From Streptomyces griseoloalbus (GTDB lineage: Bacteria > Actinomycetota > Actinomycetes > Streptomycetales > Streptomycetaceae): a stretch of 41,035 nucleotides of DNA. Positions 23,088 to 30,127 of this stretch are shown one piece after another. The stretch lies in contig BMUD01000036.1 of NCBI GenBank assembly GCA_014650015.1, forward strand, positions 1 to 41,035, read 5' to 3'. A model generated the notes under the pieces. The model searched no databases and was not told the DNA's origin. It saw nothing but the letters and a program-made list of their open reading frames with translations. The stretch's first letter is position 1. Each line of letters begins with the position of its first letter. The position numbers and the translations under genes are program-made.

Positions 23088-24223
23088 GACCGGCTCCCCT
23101 CGACCACTTCGCGGCGCAGGTCGGTCGCTTCTCGACGCGACAGGCCGAGTTCGTCCTGAAGCGTCTTGATGGTCACCGGCCGGTTCGTCGACCTGACCGC
23201 CTCCCGGTGCAGCCTGCGGGCCTGTCGCCGCAGGTCGGACGGGGTGAGCGTGACCGTGGCGGTGACCACCTGGCGGGGCTGCTCGGCGGGTACCGACGCG
23301 GTCGCCTTAGAGGGGATGTCACGCGGACCGATGTGGTCCCACAGCCACGGACTCGCTGGCGTCTGGGGCAGGGGCGGGATGACCACCGGAGTGGGGGCGG
23401 GCGGCAGGCTTTCAGAGTTGAAAGCCTGGTCACCCTTGACCGGCTCGGGCCGGGCGACGATCGGCAGCAGCCGGGCGCCGGACGGGACTACCTCGGGCAG
23501 CGGGCGCGGCGCTTCGATGGCGGGCGGTTCTTCGGCCGCCTGGTCGTCGTCGACGCGCTCCACGGTCACTTCGACGGCCGGGGCGGCGGCGCCGTACATG
23601 GACGCGAGGGCCGCATCGGCTCCTTCGCGGACGCGGGTCCGCTGGACGTCGACCAGGCCGGCGCCGAGCTCGGTGTCGCCGACGCCGACGTATCGGGCGA
23701 GCTTCCAGTACCGGCGCACGGCGGCCTTGCGCTTGCGGGCGTCGGGGTGGCCGTCGGCCACCGCCCGGTGGAAGGCGAGCTGCCGGGCGACATCCGCGTT
23801 GCGGCGCAGCGTCTCGGCGTCCACGCCGGAGGTGTAGACGACGATGCTGCGGGCGATGAAGCCGAGGCCCTCGGCGGCGCCGGACATGGCGAGCGGGGTG
23901 ACCGCGTACACGGCGGCCTCCCGGGGATTGCCTGCGATGGTGATGCCGATGCAGCTCGCGGAGACGGGGGCGAGCCACATGCCGATCCGGACGACCGCGG
24001 GCGAGGACTGCCCGAGCATCGTGCGGCCGAGCATCACCATCGCGAGGATGAGGGTCAGGCCCTCTCCGGCGGCGACGACACCGGCGGCGGTGGCCTGCCG
24101 GTGGAACTCGGCGGCAGCGTTGCTGTAGGTGCCGGCGGCGCCGACGACGCCGACGGCGACCATCAGGGCGGCGGCGGTGCCGAGGACGCCGGTCTGCCAC
24201 TTCGTGAGGCTGCGAGTGGTCAT
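23084..24223 (-). CDS. Membrane protein with C-terminal HTH, SpdB/DUF2637-like conjugation protein
   Basis: A 379-residue protein with four hydrophobic segments in the first 140 residues (VLGTAAALMVAVGVVGAAG, LTLILAMVMLGRTML, IGMWLAPVSASCIGITIAG, VYAVTPLAMSGAAEGLGFI). A long Pro/Ala-rich cytoplasmic region follows (about 215-325). It ends in a helix-turn-helix-like segment (TIKTLQDELGLSRREATDLRREV). This membrane-plus-DNA-binding plan is characteristic of SpdB-type spread proteins of Streptomyces plasmids and AICEs. It is coupled (ATGA) to the genes on both sides. The alternative, a phage membrane regulator, is less likely given the TraB-like gene nearby. Confidence 0.72.
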   Translation of the reverse strand: MTTRSLTKWQTGVLGTAAALMVAVGVVGAAGTYSNAAAEFHRQATAAGVVAAGEGLTLILAMVMLGRTMLGQSSPAVVRIGMWLAPVSASCIGITIAGNPREAAVYAVTPLAMSGAAEGLGFIARSIVVYTSGVDAETLRRNADVARQLAFHRAVADGHPDARKRKAAVRRYWKLARYVGVGDTELGAGLVDVQRTRVREGADAALASMYGAAAPAVEVTVERVDDDQAAEEPPAIEAPRPLPEVVPSGARLLPIVARPEPVKGDQAFNSESLPPAPTPVVIPPLPQTPASPWLWDHIGPRDIPSKATASVPAEQPRQVVTATVTLTPSDLRRQARRLHREAVRSTNRPVTIKTLQDELGLSRREATDLRREVVEGSRS

Positions 24224-24624
24224 CGGCGCTCACCTCGCAGGTGCGCGAGCTCGTCGAGGGCGCGGTCGATGCGGGCGGCGGCGGCGCGGAGGGCCCGGGT
24301 GAGGTGCCGGCCGTCCTCGGTGGCGACGGTGGCGTCGATGTCGAGGTGGACGTACAGCAGCGGGAGCGGCTCGGGGCGGATCTCGCCGTGCGGGGCCTGC
24401 GTGGTGCGGGCCTCGAGGATCTGCGTGCGGCCGTACCGGGCGGTGACGGCGGCCGCGGTGATGGTGGGCCCGTTGTGGGTGACGTCGGCGAGGTAGCCGA
24501 CCAGGTCGTCGTCGTGGCCGACGCACCAGGCGGGCTCGGGCACGGTGACCTCGCCGTGGTCGACGGTGTCGAGGATGACGGTGCGGTCCCGGTAGCGCGG
24601 GGACTGCTTGCGGGGCTCGCTCAC
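24220..24624 (-). CDS. DUF6907-like protein
   Basis: A 134-residue protein from GTG 24624, coupled to the upstream stop. The sequence has the pattern of DUF6907 proteins common in Streptomyces mobile elements: TVILDTVDHGEVTVPEPAWCVGHDDD, then THNGPTITA, a strand pair ending LLYVHLDIDATV, and a helical C-terminus (ALRAAAARIDRALDELAHLRG). The function of the family is unknown. A conserved Cys and His (AWCVGHDD) could bind metal. It is the typical companion of AICE replication/transfer genes, supporting a non-phage ancestry for this block. Confidence 0.72.
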   Translation of the reverse strand: MSEPRKQSPRYRDRTVILDTVDHGEVTVPEPAWCVGHDDDLVGYLADVTHNGPTITAAAVTARYGRTQILEARTTQAPHGEIRPEPLPLLYVHLDIDATVATEDGRHLTRALRAAAARIDRALDELAHLRGERR

Positions 24625-25265
24625 CGCTGTCCCTCCAGCCAGGCGTAGGGGCGCAGGGTGCTGGCGGTCTTGAAGGTGCGGGTGGCGGCGCCGTTGGGGG
24701 CGTCGGGCAGGGGGTAGACGCGTCCTCCGTCGAGGGAGGCGAGGAGGCGGGCGGCGTGGTGCTCGCAGCCGTCCGCGCCCGCGTTGCCGCGGTCGAGGAC
24801 GGTGACGACGACCGGCCCGCCGCACGGGGTCGGGTCCTCGGGGTGCGCGGCCGGGCAGCGCAGCGCGGGCGGCTCGGCGGCGGCAGGGCGCCAGGCGATG
24901 GTGGAGCCGGCGCCGCGGGTGCCGACGGTCCACACCGTGCCGTCGTCCATGGTCAGCTGGCGGACGTCGCGGGCCATGCGGGCGGTGTAGCTGTCGGCGG
25001 GGATGACGGTGAAGGCCAGGCCGTTCGCGTGGCGGACCGTGTGCGGCTCGCTCGTCTCGGCGCCGATGGCGCGGAGGAGGAGTCGGAGGGCCTCGCGGAG
25101 GGAGAGGACGCTGTTGCTGTCGAGGAGCTGCTGGGCGACGCTGACGGCGACCTCGAGGTCGGTCGGCTCGCGCAGCTGGTCGCGGACGGCGGCGGCGGCC
25201 TCGTACAGGGGCTCGGCCGGGTTGATCTGCGCGCTTTCGGGCGCGCTAAGGTTCTGTTGGGTCAT
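24621..25265 (-). CDS. Hypothetical mobile-element protein, 214 aa
   Basis: A soluble 214-residue protein. The helical N-terminal half (AAAAVRDQLREPTDLEVAVSVAQQLLD) is followed by a strand-rich part with GLAFTVIPADSYTARMARDVRQLTMDDGTVW, a CxAxHPEDPTPCGG stretch that could bind zinc, and EHHAARLLASLDGG. ATG 25265 lacks a good SD. No named family, but I associate this type with Streptomyces AICEs and phages. It heads the coupled run of conjugation-like genes, so its promoter should lie in the 112-bp gap upstream. Confidence 0.65.
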   Translation of the reverse strand: MTQQNLSAPESAQINPAEPLYEAAAAVRDQLREPTDLEVAVSVAQQLLDSNSVLSLREALRLLLRAIGAETSEPHTVRHANGLAFTVIPADSYTARMARDVRQLTMDDGTVWTVGTRGAGSTIAWRPAAAEPPALRCPAAHPEDPTPCGGPVVVTVLDRGNAGADGCEHHAARLLASLDGGRVYPLPDAPNGAATRTFKTASTLRPYAWLEGQR

Positions 25266-25377
25266 GAGGAGGTTAGCTCTCTCTCGTGATCAAGTCCTCG
25301 GTCTGGCGTTGACGCGCCTTCCGGGGGCCGAGTCGGGTCCCTCGGTCAGGCGGTGCAGTCGCCTTCGCCGAGGGGCC
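25266..25377. other. Non-coding gap with imperfect inverted and direct repeats
   Basis: No gene seen. A CCCTCGG/CCGAGGG-type inverted repeat (about 25339-25375) could terminate the HTH gene. GGCGGTGCAGTCGCC at 25349-25363 recurs at 25415-25429 inside that gene's 3' end. A promoter for the 24621 gene is expected here but not identified. Confidence 0.35.
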
Positions 25378-25632
25378 TTACTCGTTTGGATGATCTTCAG
25401 TTGTGGAGTCGGGCGGCGGTGCAGTCGCCGGTCCGTACTCGTTCATCGCTCTTCGCACGATGCGGACGTCGATCCCGGTTTCCCGGGCGACAGCCTTCTT
25501 CGTTCCGAGTTCGCGGACGCCTTCGCCGAACGCTTCCGCTCGTCTTCGGGCGCTGGCCGCGATCTCTTCACGTAGCTCACGCTGTCGCCGAGTTTCGGCA
25601 GCAACGCGCTCGCGCCAATTGGAGGTTGGCAC
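25378..25632 (-). CDS. Small HTH protein, probably leaderless
   Basis: An 84-codon frame from GTG 25632 (VPTSNWRERVAAETRRQREL...). A basic helical N-terminal half is followed by a helix-turn-helix-like segment (GTKKAVARETGIDVRIVRRAMNEYG) and an acidic disordered tail. No SD precedes GTG 25632, but a promoter-like pair TTGCGG-18-TAGACT ends seven bases upstream, so transcription would start at or next to the start codon. A longer frame from 25764 would overlap the zinc-finger gene and is less likely. A likely role is regulation of the conjugation-like block that begins just downstream. Confidence 0.65.
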   Translation of the reverse strand: MPTSNWRERVAAETRRQRELREEIAASARRRAEAFGEGVRELGTKKAVARETGIDVRIVRRAMNEYGPATAPPPDSTTEDHPNE

Positions 25633-25639
25633 GCAGTTC

Positions 25640-25669
25640 AGTCTAGGGGGACATTGTGTCCTACCGCAA
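25640..25669 (-). promoter_or_regulatory. Promoter for leaderless HTH gene
   Basis: Minus strand: -35 TTGCGG (25664-25669), 18-nt spacer, -10 TAGACT (25640-25645), close to the TAGRRT-type -10 of streptomycete housekeeping promoters. The first transcribed base would be at about 25632-25633, the GTG itself. It lies in a 50-bp gap between two genes. Confidence 0.55.
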
Positions 25670-25682
25670 GCGGTTCGGGCGC

Positions 25683-26303
25683 TCACGCTGCCTCCCTCGG
25701 CTGAAAGTGGAGCAGCAGCAGCCAGTCCTGCTCGGACTCGTAGCTGTAGCCGCACCACCGGCACGTCACACGGGACTGCCCGGGCAGCCGGGAGATCACC
25801 GCCCCGCAGATGACGCCGTCACTGTCGGCAGCCACGCACGTGCCGAGCCGCTGCGGCCGCGGCGCCGGGTCCCCGACGATCGTCCGCGCCTGCGCCTCCA
25901 GCTCGCCCACCTCGCGCGCCATGTCCCCGGCGCCTGGGTAGTGGTCGACGATCCACTCCAGCTCCATCGCCAGCCACCGGCAGTTGGCGTCCAGCGCGGC
26001 CGGCGGAGGCGGAGTGTGCTGTGGCCAGCGTTCCCGCTGCACGTCCACCCGCCACAGCTGCAGCACCTCGGCCGCCCGGGCCATGTTGACCGTGTCGAGG
26101 ACGTCCTCGTCGAGCGGGGACCGGGGGCCGGCCGGGGCCGTCGAGACGAACTCGGCGGGCCCGGACCGGCGAGGCACCAGGCACTCGCCGACCTCGGCGT
26201 ACAGGGTCGGCAGGTCGTCCAGGCGCTTGGCGAGCTGGACGGTGTGCCGCTCGCACAGGTACCGACTGCGGGTCTCCTCACCGCACAGCTCGCAGACGGT
26301 CAC
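25683..26303 (-). CDS. Zinc-finger protein of actinophage type, 206 aa
   Basis: A 206-residue protein with cysteine pairs at both ends. The first is CELCGEET...YLCERH at residues 4-20. The second is a C-terminal zinc ribbon, roughly 155-185: TCVAADSDGVICGAVI, then VTCRWCGYSYE. The middle is helical with conserved Trp and Leu (VLQLWRVDVQRERWPQH, CRWLAMELEWIVDHYPGAG). I recall proteins of this architecture in Streptomyces phages, with unknown function. Two zinc modules suggest DNA or protein binding. The start overlaps the 26300 gene's stop (four bases). Confidence 0.7.
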   Translation of the reverse strand: MTVCELCGEETRSRYLCERHTVQLAKRLDDLPTLYAEVGECLVPRRSGPAEFVSTAPAGPRSPLDEDVLDTVNMARAAEVLQLWRVDVQRERWPQHTPPPPAALDANCRWLAMELEWIVDHYPGAGDMAREVGELEAQARTIVGDPAPRPQRLGTCVAADSDGVICGAVISRLPGQSRVTCRWCGYSYESEQDWLLLLHFQPREAA

Positions 26304-26506
26304 GGGACGAGTCCGTAGCGCTGCTGGACCTGGTACAGCTCCAGGCTCCGCAGGAACGCGTCACCGGCCGACCGGCGGCGGACCTGGTGGGACTCGGCGA
26401 GACTGCGGCGTGCCTGCCGCATGTCGAGGACCATGTGCCAGACGGCCACGCCCTGAGCACCGACGCCGATGCCGCAGATGAACAGGATGATCTCGTTCTC
26501 AGTCAT
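26300..26506 (-). CDS. Small single-pass membrane protein, 68 aa
   Basis: MTENEIILFICGIGVGAQGV begins a hydrophobic helix (about residues 5-28) followed by a charged cytoplasmic helix (RQARRSLAESHQVRRR). The SD GGAGG is well placed before ATG 26506. It lies 13 bases after the SSB stop and is coupled to the zinc-finger gene. No family recognised. Membrane anchoring of a replication or exclusion function is possible but unproven. Confidence 0.62.
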   Translation of the reverse strand: MTENEIILFICGIGVGAQGVAVWHMVLDMRQARRSLAESHQVRRRSAGDAFLRSLELYQVQQRYGLVP

Positions 26507-26519
26507 GTCGCCTCCTTGA

Positions 26520-26999
26520 TCAAAACGGGGGTTCGTCGGAGTAGTTGGCACCCTGGGCTGCGGGATGCTGCTGGCCACCGCCCCATCCGCCGGTCTGCTG
26601 CTGGCCGTTGGCGGGGCGCTGCTGCTGGCCGCTGCCGGTCTTCTTGGTGACGGCCGCGGTGGCGTAGGTGAGGGACGGCCCGACTTCGTCGACGTCCAGC
26701 TCGTAGACCGTGCGCTTGACGCCCTCGCGGTCCTCGTATGACCGCTGCTTCAGGCGGCCCTGGACGATGACGCGCATGCCTCGCTGGAGCGACTCGGCGA
26801 CGTTCTCCGCCGCCTGCCGCCACACCGAGCAGGTCAGGAAGAGGCTCTCGCCGTCCTTCCACTCGTTCGTCTGGCGGTCGAAGGTGCGGGGGGTGGACGC
26901 GACACGGAACTTGGCGACCGCAGCGCCGGCCGGAGTGAAGCGGAGTTCAGGGTCGTCGACCAGGTTGCCGACGACGGTGATGACGGTCTCGCCTGCCAT
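26520..26999 (-). CDS. ssb: Single-stranded DNA-binding protein
   Basis: A 159-residue SSB. The OB fold (residues 1-110) shows [29 protein letters not shown], then [41 protein letters not shown] Gly/Gln-rich linker follows. The acidic tip SDEPPF matches the DDIPF-type tail that recruits replication partners. It covers phage single strands during replication and probably interacts with host enzymes. The SD AAGGAG is seven bases before ATG 26999. It is a separate phage copy, beside replication genes. Confidence 0.93.
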   Translation of the reverse strand: MAGETVITVVGNLVDDPELRFTPAGAAVAKFRVASTPRTFDRQTNEWKDGESLFLTCSVWRQAAENVAESLQRGMRVIVQGRLKQRSYEDREGVKRTVYELDVDEVGPSLTYATAAVTKKTGSGQQQRPANGQQQTGGWGGGQQHPAAQGANYSDEPPF

Positions 27000-27031
27000 G
27001 GCGGGCTCCTTCTGTGATGCGCTGGATGGGT

Positions 27032-27060
27032 GGCCGGGCCCGATACCCGCGGGCCCGGCC
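27032..27060. terminator. Perfect 10-bp hairpin between 27074 gene and ssb
   Basis: GGCCGGGCCC / GGGCCCGGCC with a 9-nt loop, 14 bases after the stop at 27074. The flank next to the stop is shared with the hairpin at 27650-27676 (17 of 19 bases), so the two are copies of one terminator-like unit. Confidence 0.55.
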
Positions 27061-27073
27061 GGTTGCGTGCGAG

Positions 27074-27613
27074 TCAGGCGTCCTCGCCGGTTCCGTTGGC
27101 GCCGGTGAGGTCTTCGACGATCGGGAGGTCGAGGGTGGCGGCGATGTCGCCGAGCGTCAGGACGGTCTCCTCGTCGAGCTTGTCGGCGAGGGCCTGCGTG
27201 ACCTGGTTGATGGCGGCAGCGGCGTAGGCCCGGCCGACGTGGTTGAGCACCACGCCCAGGGCGTACTGGTGGGCCGCGTCGCCATCGAGGTCCAGGTAGG
27301 TCACGGCGGCGTGCTGCCCCTGCATGTACTCCTCGACGGCCCTGACCTGGACGCGCTTGTGAGCGAGCGCGCTGTACAGGCTGGTGTGCTCGTTGAGGAC
27401 GTACTGGGTGATGGCGGCGCCGCAGTCGAAGTGCTCGCTGATCGGGTCGCCGGCCTTGATGCCGCAGGCGCAGCACTGCAGGAAGTTGCCGCCCTCGTGC
27501 GTCTCCGGGTTCCACCAACTGCCGAAGTGGACGCTCTCAGTGGTGCCGCAGTCCTGGCAGTTGGTCGGCCCGCTGTGGCCGTGGGCGCGGGCGATGTCGG
27601 TGGTCGTGGTCAC
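27074..27613 (-). CDS. Zinc-ribbon protein, 179 aa
   Basis: Starts at GTG 27613 with GAGGAG upstream. The N-terminal part carries CQDCGTTE and LQCCACGIK, two CxxC pairs forming a likely zinc ribbon (residues 19-50). A further Cys/His stretch ([12 protein letters not shown]) and a helical C-terminal half follow. Acidic end ([11 protein letters not shown]). No named family. It lies between SSB and a 141-aa unknown in the early operon, so a DNA-transaction or regulatory role is plausible. Its 3' flank is a duplicated hairpin unit. Confidence 0.65.
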   Translation of the reverse strand: MTTTTDIARAHGHSGPTNCQDCGTTESVHFGSWWNPETHEGGNFLQCCACGIKAGDPISEHFDCGAAITQYVLNEHTSLYSALAHKRVQVRAVEEYMQGQHAAVTYLDLDGDAAHQYALGVVLNHVGRAYAAAAINQVTQALADKLDEETVLTLGDIAATLDLPIVEDLTGANGTGEDA

Positions 27614-27649
27614 TGGTTCTCCTCGGCGGTGATGGGATGCTGGGCGGGT

Positions 27650-27676
27650 GGCCGCCCCGGTTCCCGCGGGGCGGCC
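27650..27676. terminator. Perfect 10-bp hairpin between 27690 and 27074 genes
   Basis: GGCCGCCCCG / CGGGGCGGCC with a 7-nt loop, 13 bases after the stop at 27690. It shares its flank with 27032-27060, although the stem bases differ, so the fold is conserved. Confidence 0.55.
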
Positions 27677-27689
27677 GGCTGCGTGCGGG

Positions 27690-28115
27690 TCAGGCAGACT
27701 GCTCGGGCGCGGGCGGCTCCTCGCTGGGGTGGTACAGCCGTAGGAAGCCGGAGTCGTTGCAGGGGTCGCCGGTCAAGCCGTCGGCGTCGACACAGACGGG
27801 CACGAGTTCGCCGTCGCTCTTGGCGTTCCAGGCAACGACTGTCCTCGTCCAGACAGTGCCGTCGCTGTCGCGGCACTCGGCGAGCCAGCCGCCACCGGGC
27901 AGCGAAGCGACGACCGGAAGGTCGACCTCGTGGAGGCCGGCGAAGTTGCTGTAGCTGTCGGCGTCGACGAGGTGGCCGGTCTTCTCGTCGACGACGAGGG
28001 CGGTCTTGTCGTCGTCCCAGGCGATGACGGGCTTGGTGGAGTGGTGGGTGGTGTCGGTGGCCTTGTTGTGGTGCCGGTAACGGGCCACGTAGGCGGGGCG
28101 GTTGGCGGGGATCAC
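27690..28115 (-). CDS. Hypothetical early protein, 141 aa
   Basis: A 141-residue soluble protein (MIPANRPAYVARYRHH...). The middle is beta-rich (PVIAWDDDKTALVVDEKTGHLVDADSY; GGGWLAECRDSDGTVWTRTVVAWNA) and the C-terminus acidic (HPSEEPPAPEQSA). No family recognised. The strand pattern looks like a small barrel or an anti-restriction-type fold, but this is only an impression. ATG 28115 overlaps the stop of the upstream gene (ATGA). Confidence 0.6.
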   Translation of the reverse strand: MIPANRPAYVARYRHHNKATDTTHHSTKPVIAWDDDKTALVVDEKTGHLVDADSYSNFAGLHEVDLPVVASLPGGGWLAECRDSDGTVWTRTVVAWNAKSDGELVPVCVDADGLTGDPCNDSGFLRLYHPSEEPPAPEQSA

Positions 28116-28324
28116 TGGTTCTCCTTGGTGGTGTCGTCCGTGACCGCCTCGGTCACGGCTCCGTCCGTCGTGCGGGCGGAAGCTTGGTTGCGGAGGCGCT
28201 GGGCATGCCGGTGGGCGAGGCCGCGCTGCCGGGCGGCGTTGAGGGCGGCCCGCCGCACCTTGGCCGCCTCGGCGCGGGCGCGGGCGGCGGCGATCTTCGC
28301 GGCGACGATGTCGTCAACGTTCAC
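28112..28324 (-). CDS. Small basic helical protein, 70 aa
   Basis: Starts at GTG 28324 (VNVDDIVAAKIAAARARAEA...), with GGAAGG seven bases upstream. It is a long Ala/Arg helix (AKVRRAALNAARQRGLAHRH) with an acidic end (DDTTKENQ). It is probably nucleic-acid binding because of its charge. An upstream ATG (28426) would extend through the region carrying the inverted repeat and has no SD, so it was rejected. It is the first gene after the AT-rich origin candidate. Confidence 0.6.
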   Translation of the reverse strand: MNVDDIVAAKIAAARARAEAAKVRRAALNAARQRGLAHRHAQRLRNQASARTTDGAVTEAVTDDTTKENQ

Positions 28325-28366
28325 GGGGAGCCTTCCGGAGGTCGGGGCCCGGCCGCTGGACTTTCG

Positions 28367-28543
28367 TCCATTAATTCCATGCGGTCGTACCGGTAAGGGG
28401 TGTGGGCGATGAGGTCCGCCGTGCACCGGGGGTTACTTTTCTGGTTACAGAGAGTAGTAATTAGTTGAAAAATGAGCTTTATAGGGACCCTGGAACTAAC
28501 CCAGGGCCCTTCACGCGGCACCCCGGGGCATGGAATTAATGGA
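28367..28543. other. AT-rich island bounded by a 16-bp inverted repeat; replication origin candidate
   Basis: TCCATTAATTCCATGC (28367-28382) is repeated perfectly in inverted orientation at 28528-28543. Between them, about 28428-28490 is by far the most AT-rich stretch of the prophage, and it contains two GGTTAC motifs. A hairpin CCCTGG/CCAGGG (about 28488-28506) follows the DUF3987 stop and may terminate it. No gene is called between 28325 and 28510. Position between primase/DUF3987 and the SSB genes fits an origin. A promoter for the 28324 gene must also be here. Confidence 0.5.
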
Positions 28544-30127
28544 AATAACTCGGCTCCGGTCGATGCCCGAGACGTCCGGGTGGACCACGTAGCGGGGCTT
28601 CTGCGGACGCCCGCGCTGCCCCTCCTTACGCTCCGGAGGGTCGATCTGCCGGAGCCAGCCGGACCGCACCAGGACGTCCAGGGCGTCGTGAACGTCCGCC
28701 ATCTCCGTGCACCAGCCCTGCCCGCGCACGCCCTTCTCGACGTCGCTCGCCGAGAACCGGCCCACGATCTGCTCGTCCGCGATCTTCCGGCGCAGCCAGT
28801 CGAGGACCGAGCGCGCCGGCCCGAGCTTCGACTGCCGCTCGGCGGACATCAGGTCCGAGACGAGCCGCGCGTGCGCGATCAGGTAAGGCACCAGGGACAC
28901 CACGTCGTCCATCACGTCCCCGGGAACGGTGAGCGCCGACGGGTCGTCAAGGAGCGTCAGGACTGCCGCCAGGCGGAGGACTTGGCCCGGCAGCTTCTTC
29001 GCCCAGCCCTCGATCGAGGCGAGGTCACCGTGCGACTTGTGGCGCGGCTCGAGGGCCTCCCAGAACGCCCGGAAGGATGCCCGCGCGTGGCTGTCGAGGT
29101 CCATCTGCCGGTACTCGGTGTCGTCCCAGATGGCCGTCATCATGTCCGTGATGGCGGTGTGCCACGCCTGCCGTACCTGGCCCGGGATCGGGTCGGTGTC
29201 GTACACGCGGTCGCCGACCCGGCTGATCGGCATGGAGAAGAGGAAGCGCGCCATGAGGCCGCGGGCCTCGAAGACGTCACCGGTCTCTCCCATACCTGTG
29301 AGGAAGCCGGGTTGCACGGCCAGGCCGAGGGACAGGTTGGGGCGCTCGAGCAGGAGCGTGCGGCCGCTCTTGCGGTTGACGGCGTGCGGTTCGTGGCTCC
29401 ACGCCTTCAGCACGATCTCGGGGTTGGCGTTCTTGGCGTACCGGCCGCCGACGTTGCCGAGGAACGAGCTCTCGGTGGACAGGACGGCCAGGCGCTCACC
29501 CTGTTCGGCGATGACGTCAGTGGCGGCCTCCGGGGTGGTGTCGTCGGCGATGAGCTGGGTGTACACCTTCGGCTCGCCGAGGGACTCCAGCTCGTCGCGG
29601 GCCAGGTCCAGGTCGGTCCGCGCCTTCTTTCGGGCGTCCGCGTCCTTCGCCTTGATGACCTTGCTCTCGGCGTCGGACACGATCGACTCGGCGATGCGCC
29701 GGTCCTGCTGGTCCCGGGCGACTGCGACCTTGTCTTCGTCGCGGCGCCGCTTCTGCTCGTCATACAACGGCTTCGCCATGAGGCCGAGTGCTGGCGACTT
29801 CATCTCGCCGGGCGCGGCCACGGGCATCGTGTAGAGGGTGACGGGCTCAACCCAGTCGGGCTTGGGGCTGACGGTGCGGCGACCGCCGATCGCGGTGGAG
29901 GCGACGGCCATGCCGAGCCACGCGGGCAGGTCGACGGGCACCTGGAGGCTGTCGGCGACGGCCTGCGCCATGACGCCGACGCCGCGCAGCTTGGACGCGT
30001 CCAGCGGCGGCGCGGGCGGCGGCTCCAGCGGGATCGGCTCTTCCCAGTCCTTGGTGTCCTCGGGGTGGATGCCCTTGTCCCAGGACGGGGCCTCGATGTT
30101 GGGTGCCCAGTTCGGTGCCGTGGTCAT
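28511..30127 (-). CDS. DUF3987-family replication protein
   Basis: A 538-residue protein starting MTTAPNWAPNIEAPSWDKG. The pattern matches DUF3987/YfjI-like proteins of phages and ICEs: VPVDLPAWLGMAVASTAIGGRRTV, LYTMPVAAPGEMKSPAL (a degenerate P-loop-like GxxxKS), a coiled coil (about 120-185), TPEAATDVIAEQGERLAVLSTESSFLGNVGGRY and GLMARFLFSMPIS. The C-terminus looks like a winged helix (FSASDVEKGVRGQGWC). Usually paired with a TOPRIM/primase gene, as here (ATGA overlap). It probably acts as helicase-like loader or initiator in phage replication. The biochemistry of the family is not established. Confidence 0.83.
   Translation of the reverse strand: MTTAPNWAPNIEAPSWDKGIHPEDTKDWEEPIPLEPPPAPPLDASKLRGVGVMAQAVADSLQVPVDLPAWLGMAVASTAIGGRRTVSPKPDWVEPVTLYTMPVAAPGEMKSPALGLMAKPLYDEQKRRRDEDKVAVARDQQDRRIAESIVSDAESKVIKAKDADARKKARTDLDLARDELESLGEPKVYTQLIADDTTPEAATDVIAEQGERLAVLSTESSFLGNVGGRYAKNANPEIVLKAWSHEPHAVNRKSGRTLLLERPNLSLGLAVQPGFLTGMGETGDVFEARGLMARFLFSMPISRVGDRVYDTDPIPGQVRQAWHTAITDMMTAIWDDTEYRQMDLDSHARASFRAFWEALEPRHKSHGDLASIEGWAKKLPGQVLRLAAVLTLLDDPSALTVPGDVMDDVVSLVPYLIAHARLVSDLMSAERQSKLGPARSVLDWLRRKIADEQIVGRFSASDVEKGVRGQGWCTEMADVHDALDVLVRSGWLRQIDPPERKEGQRGRPQKPRYVVHPDVSGIDRSRVISINSMPRGAA

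Noticed and set aside
25633-25764. Longer start (25764) for the small HTH gene
   Set aside because: It would overlap the zinc-finger gene by 82 bases and include the promoter-like sequence.
28321-28521. 66-aa minus-strand frame across the AT-rich island
   Set aside because: No SD, odd composition, and it runs through the inverted repeat and hairpin. Better explained as non-coding control or origin DNA.
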